NCBI GenBank assembly: GCA_965208685.1
Contig: CBDBPL010000007.1
Span: 1,364,001-1,428,000 of the forward strand
Origin: JAJEFO01 sp965208685
GTDB lineage: Bacteria; Pseudomonadota; Alphaproteobacteria; Rhodobacterales; Rhodobacteraceae
DNA length: 64,000 nucleotides
Reading direction: 5' to 3'
Part shown: positions 9,172-17,666 of the stretch, piece by piece
Layout: each line of letters opens with the position of its first letter
Position numbering within the stretch: position 1 is the first letter of the stretch
Translations under genes and position numbers: made by a program
The notes under the pieces: model-generated
Seen by the model: the letters and a program-made list of their open reading frames with translations, nothing else
Database searches by the model: none
What the model was told of the DNA's origin: nothing

Positions 9172-10199
9172 GTCGAGGTCTCCTCAAGCCAAACGGGTTG
9201 GCCGATGCGAATGCTCTCGTCCGCGGCAAGGCAAATGGCGAGCGACTGGACGGCATCGGTCATGTGCCGGGTCAGGTCCATGTCATGGGCGATGGCGCGG
9301 AGCATGTAGGCTTGCTCGGCGTTACAAAGCTCCTGATGACCGGGTTCGTCCGGCACTTCGACAGTGCGGTCTCCTTGCGGCGTATGCACGACGATGCCAC
9401 CCACCTTGGTGTGACCGTCGATGTCAGACGACGCGCCCTTGTTGCTTTCGGTGATCGAAACCGATCCGTTTGGCGTGACTATGTCCTTCACGAAGAAAGC
9501 CGTTTCCGACATCATCGGCCCCCAGCCAGCCTCGTACCAGCCAACCGACCCGTCAGCGAAGACGACCTGGAACTGGCCGTAGTTGTACATGTCCGCAGGA
9601 ATCTCGTCGGTCAGTCGCAGGCCCATGCCATGTACGCGAACAGGGGTCGCGTCGGTGATCTGGCACATGACGTCGACGTAGTGGACGCCGCAATCAACGA
9701 TGGGGCTTGTCGTTTGCATCAACGCCTTGTGCGTTTCCCATTCGGCGCCCGACGATTGCTGGTTGAGGTTCAGCCGGAAGACATACGGCCCGCCGAGTGC
9801 CCGCGCTTCCTTGATCAGGCGCATCCAGGACGGGTGGTGGCGAAGAATGTAGCCAACGACCACCTTTCGGCTGGTCCGCACGGCAGTCTCGACGACGCGC
9901 TCGGCGTCCGCAACCGTCATCGCCAACGGCTTCTCGACAAAGACGTGCGCTCCGGCCTCCATGGCTGCGCATGCATAGTCGGCATGCGTGTCGGTGTAGG
10001 TCGCGATGACAACCAGGTCGGGCCCAGTTTCCATTCCCTCCTCGAAGGTTGCGAAGAGGGGATAGGTCTCGAGCCCTTCCGGAAGGTCGACGGCCGAGCG
10101 GTTTACCAGGCCGACGATCTCGGCGGCTGGATGGTGATGGTGGGCCTGCGCATGGCTCAGCCCCATGTTTCCCAGGCCGGCAATCAGAACGCGGGTCAT
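9153..10199 (-). CDS. Gfo/Idh/MocA-family oxidoreductase
   Basis: NAD(P)-dependent sugar or sugar-derivative dehydrogenase of 348 residues. An N-terminal Rossmann motif (VLIAGLGNMGLSHAQAH) is followed by the family hallmark EKPLA (GAHVFVEKPLAMTVADAE, about residue 95) and the C-terminal substrate domain with DCGVHYVDVM. The ATG at 10199 overlaps the stop of the upstream permease tail (ATGA), and the downstream ATPase overlaps its 3' end, so it is embedded in a carbohydrate-uptake operon. The substrate is unknown; the neighbours suggest an amino-sugar or muramic-acid derivative (inference). It is the only gene of this arm that still looks intact. Confidence 0.9.
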   Translation of the reverse strand: MTRVLIAGLGNMGLSHAQAHHHHPAAEIVGLVNRSAVDLPEGLETYPLFATFEEGMETGPDLVVIATYTDTHADYACAAMEAGAHVFVEKPLAMTVADAERVVETAVRTSRKVVVGYILRHHPSWMRLIKEARALGGPYVFRLNLNQQSSGAEWETHKALMQTTSPIVDCGVHYVDVMCQITDATPVRVHGMGLRLTDEIPADMYNYGQFQVVFADGSVGWYEAGWGPMMSETAFFVKDIVTPNGSVSITESNKGASSDIDGHTKVGGIVVHTPQGDRTVEVPDEPGHQELCNAEQAYMLRAIAHDMDLTRHMTDAVQSLAICLAADESIRIGQPVWLEETSTWPPRS

Positions 10200-10270
10200 T
10201 TGACGGCTCCCGAGGCGATCCCGCGGATCAGCTGTCGCGAGAAGATGACGCAAGGACAAGCACGGGCAGG
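10196..10270 (-). pseudogene. C-terminal tail of a carbohydrate ABC permease
   Basis: About 20 codons before the Gfo/Idh start read CVIFSRQLIRGIASGAVK and stop. This resembles the extreme C-terminus of MalG/LacG-type inner-membrane permeases, which commonly end in a QR-x-x-x-x-G-ltaGAVK pattern. The stop overlaps the Gfo/Idh start (ATGA), the arrangement expected if the full permease gene once preceded it. The rest of this permease and any binding protein or second permease are absent. Upstream the same frame runs straight into a murQ-like sequence, marking a deletion junction near 10270. Confidence 0.6.
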
Positions 10271-10785
10271 ATCGCCATCGAAGCGCTCGGCGCCGGGATT
10301 GCTGGCGATTGCGATCAGTGTTGCGCCACGACTTTGCGCGATTCCGGCGGCGGCCGCCGTGCAGGGCGTTGTCCCGCTGGCCGAAACGGCGATCACTGTG
10401 TCTCGGCTGGATGTGCCCGTCATTGTCTCCCGGCCGCTTGTGACATCGTTTTCCGTCGTTCCGGGCATCTCCACGCCGGTTGGCATGCCCCAGCCATGGG
10501 AATTCTGAACTGACCGGCTGGAATCGAGAATGTGCCTGCCGGTTCCAAGGCATCCACAGCCGCCATCAGGCCGGACGAACCAACAGCCACGCAATGAAGT
10601 GTGCCGCCTTTCCGGATTGTTCGCGCAATTGCACTGGCGCCGTTCACGATGCTATCGAGGGCACCAAGAAGCGACCTTGCGGCAGCGATCTGACCCTCGG
10701 CCAGCAAAGCGGCAAATTCGGCCAGAGGGCGTTCATCAATCCCTTCCGCCGCATCGTGCAGTGCTTCAGTCCGTGAGCCGGACAT
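10271..10785 (-). pseudogene. MurQ-like SIS protein, frameshifted and truncated
   Basis: Starts as an N-acetylmuramic acid 6-phosphate etherase-like protein (TEALHDAAEGIDERPLAEF, then a SIS-domain core with GGTLHCVAVGSSGLMAAVDALEPAGTFSIP). Near 10495 the homology passes into another frame, continuing with the SIS segment DTVIAVSASGTTP and LIAIASNPGAE, and then meets the permease tail near 10270. So there is one frameshift plus a terminal deletion. An intact relative would act on MurNAc-6-phosphate. Position first in the minus-strand operon, opposite a GlcNAc-type kinase and NagA, fits a peptidoglycan-sugar role. Confidence 0.72.
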
Positions 10786-10811
10786 GCGATTCCCCCATGA
10801 TTCGACATAAG

Positions 10812-10827
10812 ATACCTATTTAATACC
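10812..10827 (-). promoter_or_regulatory. Candidate operator, minus arm of amino-sugar locus
   Basis: Read on the minus strand this is GGTATTAAATAGGTAT: two GGTAT half-sites in direct repeat, 11 bases apart start to start, about one helical turn. It lies 26 bases upstream of the murQ-like start. A 13/16 match occurs before the divergent kinase gene at 11475-11490. The shared motif suggests one regulator controls both arms, most simply the GntR protein encoded at 12370-13119 (inference). Confidence 0.5.
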
Positions 10828-11474
10828 TTTTGTCCACGCTTTTGTTCCTCGCGGACACTGGCGGATACCTCGATCAACCTGCATCCTGGCGAGGGCTTGA
10901 GGTGACCGGACGGCGTTGGTGCAGTTCCCGCATGCATTCCTGCACGAGTTTCCTGGCGCGCTCCGGTCACCCTTGGCCACGCCTGATCGGGCGAGATCCG
11001 GACTTTGGACCGGGCAGGGCAATGGTCTTTCATCGGTTCGCCGGTCGTGGAAACCCGTAGGTGGCCGCCGACAGATTCGATCCCCGCATTTGCAACTCCA
11101 TCCGTTCACCGCTCACTCGTTGGCACGGAGGCCGGGGATCCGCAACCTGCACAGCTTCCTAGGGTCGCAGAGCGGTCAACCGCCCCTTGGACGGTCGCCA
11201 TGCCCACGTGCATGGACCAGAACCGGAAGAGACACCTCGGCATCGGAAAGTCGCTTCAAGTTCTCGAGCGGTCCGCCCGCCCTCGACGGGCGTTTGAGAT
11301 GACTTTCGAATTCGAACCACCCGGAATCGTGCTTCACCAAGTACTGCAAATTTCAAGGAACCGAAATGCGCGGAAGGAGGGCCAGCATCTTTGCACGTCC
11401 CGCTGCCGTACCGGCAATGACGCAAGACGAAACCTGCAACATTGGCATCGTTCAGGGCTTTCCATCACTCAATA
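10828..11474. other. Divergent intergenic region with no recognised gene
   Basis: About 650 bases between the two candidate operators. Open frames cross it on both strands but none has recognisable domains, good start signals or family sequence. It is unusually long for a divergent promoter region and may be decayed coding DNA. Confidence 0.5.
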
Positions 11475-11490
11475 GGTATTATAATGGTAT
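11475..11490 (+). promoter_or_regulatory. Candidate operator, plus arm of amino-sugar locus
   Basis: GGTATTATAATGGTAT lies four bases before the kinase ATG at 11495. It repeats the GGTAT-(6)-GGTAT architecture found at 10812-10827 on the other arm. A palindromic GTATATAC overlaps its 3' edge (11487-11494). The local AT-rich composition stands out from the GC-rich surroundings, as expected for a promoter/operator. Confidence 0.5.
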
Positions 11491-11494
11491 ATAC

Positions 11495-12373
11495 ATGGAT
11501 GATTCACTGAGATCTCCGGTCGTTGCCATTGACGGCGGCGGCACACGGTGTCGGCTCGCGTTGGATGACGGCAAGTCAGTCATTGCTGCAGAAGCCGGGC
11601 CTGCCAACGTTTCCACCAATTTTGACGGCGCACTGGACGAGGTTTTCGCAGGCCTGCAAAGATTGGCGGCGCGAGCCGGCCTGACGTTGGACGCTCTTTC
11701 AACGATCCCCGCGTATGTCGGACTCGCGGGCGTCACGGGAGAGGCGATTTCGGAAAGGTTGCGCACGGCCTTGCCCTTCACCCACGTCCGTATCGAGGAT
11801 GATCGCGCTGCAGCATTGAGGGGCGCGCTTGGTCGGTCCGACGGCGTGATTGCCCACTGTGGCACGGGGTCGTTTTTCGCGGCACAAACGGACGGAACCA
11901 TGCGGTTTGCCGGTGGCTGGGGACCGGTGCTCGGGGACGAGGCGTCTGCACATTTCGTCGGCAAGGCCGCCCTCGGAATGGCGCTCAAGAGCATTGACGG
12001 GCGATGTGCCGCCTCGCCGTTGGCAGAGCGGCTCCTGGCGGACTGCGAGGGCGCTGCAGGCATCGTCCGATTCGCGGGCTTGGCCAGCCCTTCGGAGCTT
12101 GGCGCCTTGGCACCGCTCGTGACCGAATTCGCGAAACAGGGAGATCTGCTCGGCGAAGAAGTATTGCGCAGCGGGGCACGGGACATTGCTGCAATACTGT
12201 CACTCATTGGATGGAGCAATGGCCAGCCGATTTGCCTAACTGGCGGAATAGGACCCCACTATGCTCCGTATCTGCCTTCAGACATGCAGGCCGACCTGAC
12301 CCCGCCAGTCGATGAGCCGCTAGCCGGTGCCCTGTCGCTCGCGGCGGAATTTGCCCTGGAGATGCCTTCATGA
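11495..12373 (+). CDS. BadF/BadG-type sugar kinase (GlcNAc kinase-like)
   Basis: ASKHA-fold kinase of 292 residues related to N-acetylglucosamine kinases. It shows the phosphate-1 loop AIDGGGTRCRLAL at the N-terminus, an acidic EDDRAAALRGA segment, phosphate-2 HCGTGSFFA, then GGWGPVLGDEASAHFVG and the adenosine motif CLTGGIGPHYAPYL. The ATG at 11495 (MDDSLRSPVVAID) places the first loop ten residues from the start, as usual; longer readings upstream would cross the operator. It overlaps the GntR gene by four bases (ATGA). Likely phosphorylates GlcNAc or a related amino sugar delivered by the now-lost importer (inference). Confidence 0.88.
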   Translation: MDDSLRSPVVAIDGGGTRCRLALDDGKSVIAAEAGPANVSTNFDGALDEVFAGLQRLAARAGLTLDALSTIPAYVGLAGVTGEAISERLRTALPFTHVRIEDDRAAALRGALGRSDGVIAHCGTGSFFAAQTDGTMRFAGGWGPVLGDEASAHFVGKAALGMALKSIDGRCAASPLAERLLADCEGAAGIVRFAGLASPSELGALAPLVTEFAKQGDLLGEEVLRSGARDIAAILSLIGWSNGQPICLTGGIGPHYAPYLPSDMQADLTPPVDEPLAGALSLAAEFALEMPS

Positions 12374-13119
12374 ACGCCGCAGACTTGCTCCAGCCCGAAG
12401 GCTGGCTCGGCGAAACTGGCGGCCCGCGATACGTGCAGCTCCGCCGGCGATTGGAACTGGGCATCGAGACAGGCGTTCTGCCCCCCAACTCCTCGCTTCC
12501 GCCGGAACGCGAGATTGCCGACATCACCGGACTGTCCCGCGTCACCGTTCGCAAGGCGATACAGGAACTCGTGCACGAGGGGTTGATCGAGCGACGGCAA
12601 GGTTCGGGATCGTTCATTCGCAAGCCGTTGGCGCGCATGGAACAATCCCTCTCACATCTGACGTCATTCACTGAAGACATGGCAAGCCGAGGTCTCGACA
12701 CAAAATCCCGTTGGCTCGAAAGAGGCCTTTTTTGGCCGACGCCCGACGAAGTGGCCGCATTGAGCCTGAGGCAAGGGGAGCAGGTTGCCCGCATCTGCCG
12801 CCTTCGCGAAGCGGGTGGACGCCCGATGGCGTTGGAACGCGCTGCGCTGCCTCCGGACATATTGCCCAATCCGCTTGAAGTGACGACTTCACTTTATCTT
12901 GTCCTTGAGAGTCTGGGGCATCGCCCGACGAGCGCGATTCAGAAGATCTCCGCGATAAACCTGGAGGCGCGCGAGGCGGATCTTCTTGGCGTCGCCGAAG
13001 GTTCCGCCATATTGAGCATCGAACGCACGTCTTTCCTGAAGAGCGGGCGAGTCGCCGAACATACTCGGTCCCTTTATCGCGGCGATGCGTACGACTTCGT
13101 CGCAGAACTGCGGCTGTGA
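12370..13119 (+). CDS. GntR-family regulator with UTRA domain (NagR-like)
   Basis: 249-residue transcription factor of the HutC/UTRA branch. A winged helix occupies about residues 20-85 (SLPPEREIADITGLSRVTVRKAI, HEGLIERRQGSGSFI). An effector-binding UTRA domain follows (LERAALPPDILPNPLEVTTSLY ... ILSIERTSFL). Relatives bind GlcNAc-6-P or GlcN-6-P and repress amino-sugar genes. It sits between the kinase and the SIS/NagA genes with coupled starts, and two similar direct-repeat sites flank the locus, so autoregulation and control of both arms are likely (inference). Confidence 0.9.
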   Translation: MNAADLLQPEGWLGETGGPRYVQLRRRLELGIETGVLPPNSSLPPEREIADITGLSRVTVRKAIQELVHEGLIERRQGSGSFIRKPLARMEQSLSHLTSFTEDMASRGLDTKSRWLERGLFWPTPDEVAALSLRQGEQVARICRLREAGGRPMALERAALPPDILPNPLEVTTSLYLVLESLGHRPTSAIQKISAINLEAREADLLGVAEGSAILSIERTSFLKSGRVAEHTRSLYRGDAYDFVAELRL

Positions 13120-13136
13120 TCAGGCGGGGTTCAAAG

Positions 13137-14155
13137 ATGAATGCCGACATCACGCAATTGCGTCGAGAAATCTCCGCCGCCGTGGAGCGCCTCTTTAGCG
13201 GTGGCGGACACGCCATTGCCTCGACTGCGGCACGGGCGCGCGAAGTGAATCCACCGTTCCTTCTCTCCGTCGCGCGCGGGTCGTCCGACCATGCCTGCAC
13301 CTGCCTCAAGCATGCCGGCGAACTGGTCCTGAAACGCCCGTTGGCCTCGGTAGGCCCGTCCGTCGCGTCGCAATGCGGCGTCGAGCTGGACACCAGCGGA
13401 GCCATGTGCATGTCGATCTCCCAATCGGGCCAAGGCCCTGACATCGTGCAGATGACCAAGGCGTTCCGAGCAGGCGGCGCCTTGACGATCGGCATCACCA
13501 ACAACCCGGCGTCCGGCCTCGCGGACGTCGTTGGCCGCGCTCTTCCAGTTCACGCCGGACCTGAATTGAGCGTTGCCGCAACGAAGACCCTCGTGATTTC
13601 GCTGGTCGCCGGTCTCTGGCTGATCGCCGAAGTGAAGGGCATGCGTCATTGTTGTCGGCAATCCGAGCGATGCCGGACCACATCGAGGCCGGGACACGTT
13701 GCGACTCGTCCCCTGCGGCAGACGTCATCGACGGCCAGTCCCTGTTTGCGCTTGGGCGTGGACCGTCTTGGGCAATCTCGAACGAGACGGCACTCAAGTT
13801 CAAGGACTCTTGCCTGATACACGCCGAGAGCTGCTCTTCGGCCGAAGTCTGTCGCGGCCCGGTGGCTGTTGTTGACCATGGCTTTCCGGTGATCGCCTTC
13901 GCAGCTGATGATGCCGCCGAAGACAGCTCGGCGGAAACCGCCGATGCCGTTGTTGACAAGGGTGGGCAGGTCTTCGCCGTGACCGACAAAGTCAAAAGGG
14001 CTGCGCGCCTCCAGCATGCCCGGACCGACCACTGGCTTACCGATCCGATTGCCGCCATCGTGTCGTTCTACGGCATGGTCGAGGCAGTCGCCGTGCGGCG
14101 CGGCATCGATCCGGATGCGCTGCGACATCTCGACAAAGTGACCGAAACAACATGA
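13137..14155 (+). pseudogene. SIS-domain aminosugar isomerase/deaminase, frameshifted
   Basis: Two-SIS-domain protein of the GlmS-C/AgaS/NagB-II group, expected to convert GlcN-6-P to fructose-6-P. The first half (ATG 13137) has SVARGSSDHACTCLKHAGE, SISQSGQGPDIVQMTKAF and SVAATKTLVISL. Near 13640 the frame breaks; the second half continues one base out of register with ALLSAIRAMP and ALGRGPSWAISNETALKFKD, HAESCSSAEVCRGPVA. A single lost base explains it. The two halves otherwise look unmutated, so a sequencing error or a very recent mutation is possible. It lies between gntR and nagA, with its end overlapping nagA by four bases. Confidence 0.82.
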
Positions 14156-15291
14156 CCCAGAATGTTGTGACTTTCCGGAACGGACGCATTTTCGACGGAA
14201 GAAGACTGTGGGCTGGACATGCCATGCGTTTCGTGGACGGCCTTGCAAGAGAACTTGGACCCGATGCAGAAGTTCCAAAGGACGGCGACGTGGTCGATCT
14301 GTCTGGCGACTTCCTGACGCCGGGCTATGTGGATCTCCAGGTCAACGGCGGCGGCGGTGTCATGTTCAACGAAAATCCGTCGGTCGACGTTCTCCGCCGG
14401 ATAGCCATGGCGCATCGCAGCCTTGGCGTCTCCTGCCTGTTGCCAACGCTCATTTCTGATTCGGCCGAAAAGACTCGTGCGTCCATCGAAGCCACGATCA
14501 AGGCCGTTCAGGAGGGGGTGCCGGGAGTCGCCGGGCTTCATCTTGAAGGTCCGCACCTCTCGATCGCCCGCAAGGGCGCGCACGATCCGGCGTTCATACG
14601 TCCCATGGAACAAGATGACCTGGAAACGCTGATCGCCGCGTCGAAGCTGCTGCCGGCACTCAAGGTCACCGTTGCGCCAGAGAGCGTGACGGAGGAACAG
14701 GTATCAGCACTTGCCCGTGCCGGAGTGCTGGTCTCACTAGGCCACAGTGATGCGAGCCTCGAAGTCTGCATGCGATACTTCGCCGCCGGAGCACGCTGCG
14801 TCACCCACCTCTTCAATGCCATGAGCCAGCTCGGCAGTCGCGAGCCGGGACTGGTGGGTGCGGCGCTGGCAAACGGCCGCGTGTCGGCTGGCCTGATCGC
14901 CGATGCCGTGCATGTTCACCCGGAGACGATTCGCACCGCGTGGGCGGCAAAGAAGGGACCCGGTCAAGTATTTCTCGTGAGCGATGCAATGGCCGTCGCC
15001 GGGACCGGTCTCTCTGAGTTCGATCTGGGCGGGCGCACGATTCAGCGCCGGGCTGGCGTCCTGACGCTTCAAGACGGGACACTTGCTGGCGCCGATCTGG
15101 ACTTGACTTCCGCAATCAAGGTCATGGTCGAAAAGGTTGGCGTTTCCATGGAGGCCGCGCTGAACGCCGCAACGTCACATCCGGCAGCCTTGATCGGCAT
15201 TCCACGCGCCAGGGCAGATGCGCCATGGCGACGCTTGTCAGACTTGCGGCGCGTCTCGTCTGATCTAACGAGCTCTGACCCTCTCCGTTGA
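14152..15291 (+). CDS. nagA: N-acetylglucosamine-6-phosphate deacetylase
   Basis: Metal-dependent amidohydrolase, 379 residues, removing acetate from GlcNAc-6-P. Seen in order: DLQVNGGGGVMFN, the metal-ligand region GLHLEGPHLS near residue 127, LGHSDASLE, THLFNAMSQL, IADAVHVHPE and the catalytic VSDAMAVAGTG. The last 35 residues are unusual: after ATSHPAALIGIP the frame gives a basic, unconserved tail, while another frame reads GQMRHGDA, like the usual GxIxxGxxAD beta-strand. This suggests a late frameshift that replaces only the C-terminus; activity may survive. It is last in the plus-arm operon. Confidence 0.88.
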   Translation: MTQNVVTFRNGRIFDGRRLWAGHAMRFVDGLARELGPDAEVPKDGDVVDLSGDFLTPGYVDLQVNGGGGVMFNENPSVDVLRRIAMAHRSLGVSCLLPTLISDSAEKTRASIEATIKAVQEGVPGVAGLHLEGPHLSIARKGAHDPAFIRPMEQDDLETLIAASKLLPALKVTVAPESVTEEQVSALARAGVLVSLGHSDASLEVCMRYFAAGARCVTHLFNAMSQLGSREPGLVGAALANGRVSAGLIADAVHVHPETIRTAWAAKKGPGQVFLVSDAMAVAGTGLSEFDLGGRTIQRRAGVLTLQDGTLAGADLDLTSAIKVMVEKVGVSMEAALNAATSHPAALIGIPRARADAPWRRLSDLRRVSSDLTSSDPLR

Positions 15292-15325
15292 GATCATTCG
15301 GTCACGGGCAGGGCAGCGCAGGCCT

Positions 15326-15676
15326 TCAAAGACGTTCGATCGCGATCTCGTCGTGCGGACAAAAGGCGACGTGATCCTTGATGGCGGATGCCGATTCATG
15401 CGGCGCTCGGTAGGACCAAGCCACGTCCCTTAGCGTCGTAAAGGCCGTGACGATGGAATTGTGAGTCGCATTGCCTTTCCATGGGCAGGTCGTGACTTTG
15501 CTGGACCGGTCAAGGAATTCCATCGCGACCTCCATGCGCGGGAAGTAGATGACCGGCGCACGGTCGCCCTCGATCAGCTCCAGTGCCGAGCCGCTCTCGC
15601 CGAGGACAGCGCCCCCGGCGCGCACGACCCACGTGCCTGTCGCAGGCCGGACTTCGATGTCTTTTGCCATCGCCAT
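15326..15676 (-). CDS. DUF427-domain protein
   Basis: 116-residue protein matching the DUF427 fold: GGAVLGESGSALELIEGD, VIYFPRMEVAMEFLDRS, TTCPWKGNATHNSIV and a terminal AIKDHVAFCPH. Function of the family is not established; members are small beta-rich proteins that may bind a ligand. Two possible starts (15676 and 15670) differ by two codons. It lies tail-to-tail with nagA and 48 bases downstream of the pepP stop on the same strand. Confidence 0.85.
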   Translation of the reverse strand: MAMAKDIEVRPATGTWVVRAGGAVLGESGSALELIEGDRAPVIYFPRMEVAMEFLDRSSKVTTCPWKGNATHNSIVTAFTTLRDVAWSYRAPHESASAIKDHVAFCPHDEIAIERL

Positions 15677-15724
15677 TCTTCCTCCATGGGCCCAACCGAA
15701 CGGGCCAAACGTGTCAGTTTCACT

Positions 15725-17503
15725 TCAATCAAGGGGTCTTGTGGCCTCATCGAGCCACATTCCTGCCGATGCGGAAATCAGGCCGGAGAGCTTCCCTTTC
15801 ACTTCGGCGTGGTATTCGTCAATCCAGTCCCGTTCCCAAGGACCCAGCAGCCTGGTGTCAATCAGGCGGCGGTCAAGCGGCACGAAGGTCAGTGTCTCGA
15901 AGCAAAGCCGCTTCCGTTCGTTCTGAAACTTCCCGTCCTTTCGCACCACGACCAGATTCTCGATGCGGATGCCGAATTCACCGGGCCGGTAGCAACCTGG
16001 CTCGTTCGACAGGATCATGCCTGGCCGGAGGCTTGCCGTCCCTGCGGGTGAAATCCGCTGAGGTCCTTCATGCACGTTCAGGCAAGCTCCGACGCCATGC
16101 CCGGTGCCATGATCGTAGTCGAGGCCCTTGCGCCACAGCGCGGCGCGGGCGAGAGCGTCGATGTCCCGGCCGGCGTGCCCGTTCGGGAACCGGGCGAGGG
16201 AGATTGCGATCAGCCCCTGGAGCACGCGGGTGTAGCAGTCGCGGTGGACGTCCGACGGTTCCCCGACGGCAAGCGTGCGCGTGACGTCGGTGGTTCCGTC
16301 AGTGTACTGGCCGCCGGAATCGACCAGGTACAACTCGCCTTGCCCGATCTTGCGGTCCGTCTGTCTTGACACACGGTAGTGAACGATCGCCGCATTGGGC
16401 CCGGAGCCCGAAATCGTGTCGAAGGAAATGTCCAGAAGTTCCCCGGCTCGCACGCGGAATTCCTCAAGCGCCCTGGCCGCGGAAATCTCCGTCAGTTCGC
16501 CCTTGGGGGCTTCCTCGTCAAACCACGCCAGGAATTCGACCATCGCCGCGCCGTCCCTTAGATGCGCGTTCTGCATGCCCTTGATTTCGGCATCGTTCTT
16601 GCTCGCCTTGGGAATGTTGCACGGGTCGACGTCGAACGTCGCCCGGTCTTCGAGAATTTCGGCAATCTTCCAGGGTGCGGTTTGTCCATCGATCCGGACC
16701 GGACCCTCCAGGCGCCCGACGGCGCGCCCGAAGGCGTCCTCGTCCTCCAGGTCTATGTTCGGGTCCGGACCAAGATGCTCGAATTTCTCCGGTGAGGAGA
16801 ACAGGCTCACGCGACCCGTGTCGTGAAGTATCGCAAATGCCTGAACGACGGGACTGCGCGGAACGCCGTCGCCTCTTATGTTGAGAAGCCAGCAGATGCT
16901 CTCCGGCAACGTGAGAATTGCGGCGCATTGTCCGGCGTCCTTCAATTCCTGGGCCAGACGCTCGCGCTTCGACGACGACTTTTCGCCGGAAAGCTCGAGC
17001 GGATGAACACGGACCGTCTGGACCGGTGACGATGGCCTGTCGGTCCAGATCCGGTCAACGAGATTGAACGTGGGATGCAGAACGGCATGGTCACCAATCG
17101 ACTTCGTGAGCCTCTTGATGCCGTCCACCGTGTGGAGCCACGGGTCGAAGCCTACCTTCGCCAGCCGGTCGACATTCTCGGTCAGCCAGGTGCCCGGCTT
17201 GACCTCTGCCGGGTCCAGGGTCGCGATCTCCTCGGCGACCTGCTCGCGCACCTGCAGCCGATAGCGTCCATCGACGAAAATGGCGGCAGCGTCGAGGCTG
17301 ATCACGGCGAGCCCGGCCGATCCGGTGAATCCCGTCAGCCATGCAAGGCGCTCGTCGGCCGGTGCAACGAATTCACCTTGGAACCGGTCGGCCCGAGGCA
17401 CGAGAAACGCGTCGACGCCAGCTTTCGCCATGGCTTCACGCAGCGCTTCAAGGCGTGGCGGTCCCTGTTCGGGGCTGGCAGTGATGTCGAAGGACTGAAA
17501 CAT
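15725..17503 (-). CDS. Xaa-Pro aminopeptidase (M24B)
   Basis: Dinuclear-metal peptidase, 592 residues, releasing residues N-terminal to proline. The N-terminal creatinase-like half contains FLVPRADRFQGEFV and WLTGFTGSAGLAVI. The C-terminal pita-bread domain has the ligands in DSGGQYTDGTTDVTRT (two Asp), HGTGHGVGACLNVHEGP (His), SNEPGCY (Glu) and GIRIEN (Glu). This is the long eukaryote-like APP1 type common in alphaproteobacteria. The start at 17503 is chosen because residues upstream carry no family similarity. Confidence 0.94.
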   Translation of the reverse strand: MFQSFDITASPEQGPPRLEALREAMAKAGVDAFLVPRADRFQGEFVAPADERLAWLTGFTGSAGLAVISLDAAAIFVDGRYRLQVREQVAEEIATLDPAEVKPGTWLTENVDRLAKVGFDPWLHTVDGIKRLTKSIGDHAVLHPTFNLVDRIWTDRPSSPVQTVRVHPLELSGEKSSSKRERLAQELKDAGQCAAILTLPESICWLLNIRGDGVPRSPVVQAFAILHDTGRVSLFSSPEKFEHLGPDPNIDLEDEDAFGRAVGRLEGPVRIDGQTAPWKIAEILEDRATFDVDPCNIPKASKNDAEIKGMQNAHLRDGAAMVEFLAWFDEEAPKGELTEISAARALEEFRVRAGELLDISFDTISGSGPNAAIVHYRVSRQTDRKIGQGELYLVDSGGQYTDGTTDVTRTLAVGEPSDVHRDCYTRVLQGLIAISLARFPNGHAGRDIDALARAALWRKGLDYDHGTGHGVGACLNVHEGPQRISPAGTASLRPGMILSNEPGCYRPGEFGIRIENLVVVRKDGKFQNERKRLCFETLTFVPLDRRLIDTRLLGPWERDWIDEYHAEVKGKLSGLISASAGMWLDEATRPLD

Positions 17504-17666
17504 GGCCGCCAAAGAGCAGGAACCGTTCTCGGGTGCAAGCCGGAACGGCTGCAGGGCGCAGGGTTCGCAGCCAGACCGTGCAGGCGCTGCCGGACATCGC
17601 CTGTTGTCACTGCGGAACTGGGCGCTGGCCTGTTGACGGCATCCCTTGCAGACGCCCGGCATTCGT

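Noticed and set aside
11005..11475. Open frame in the divergent amino-sugar intergenic region
   Set aside because: No domain, would overlap the operator and kinase promoter.
11487..11494. GTATATAC before the kinase linked to the vapB operator at 49000
   Set aside because: Single 8-base palindrome; chance similarity between AT-rich promoters is more likely.
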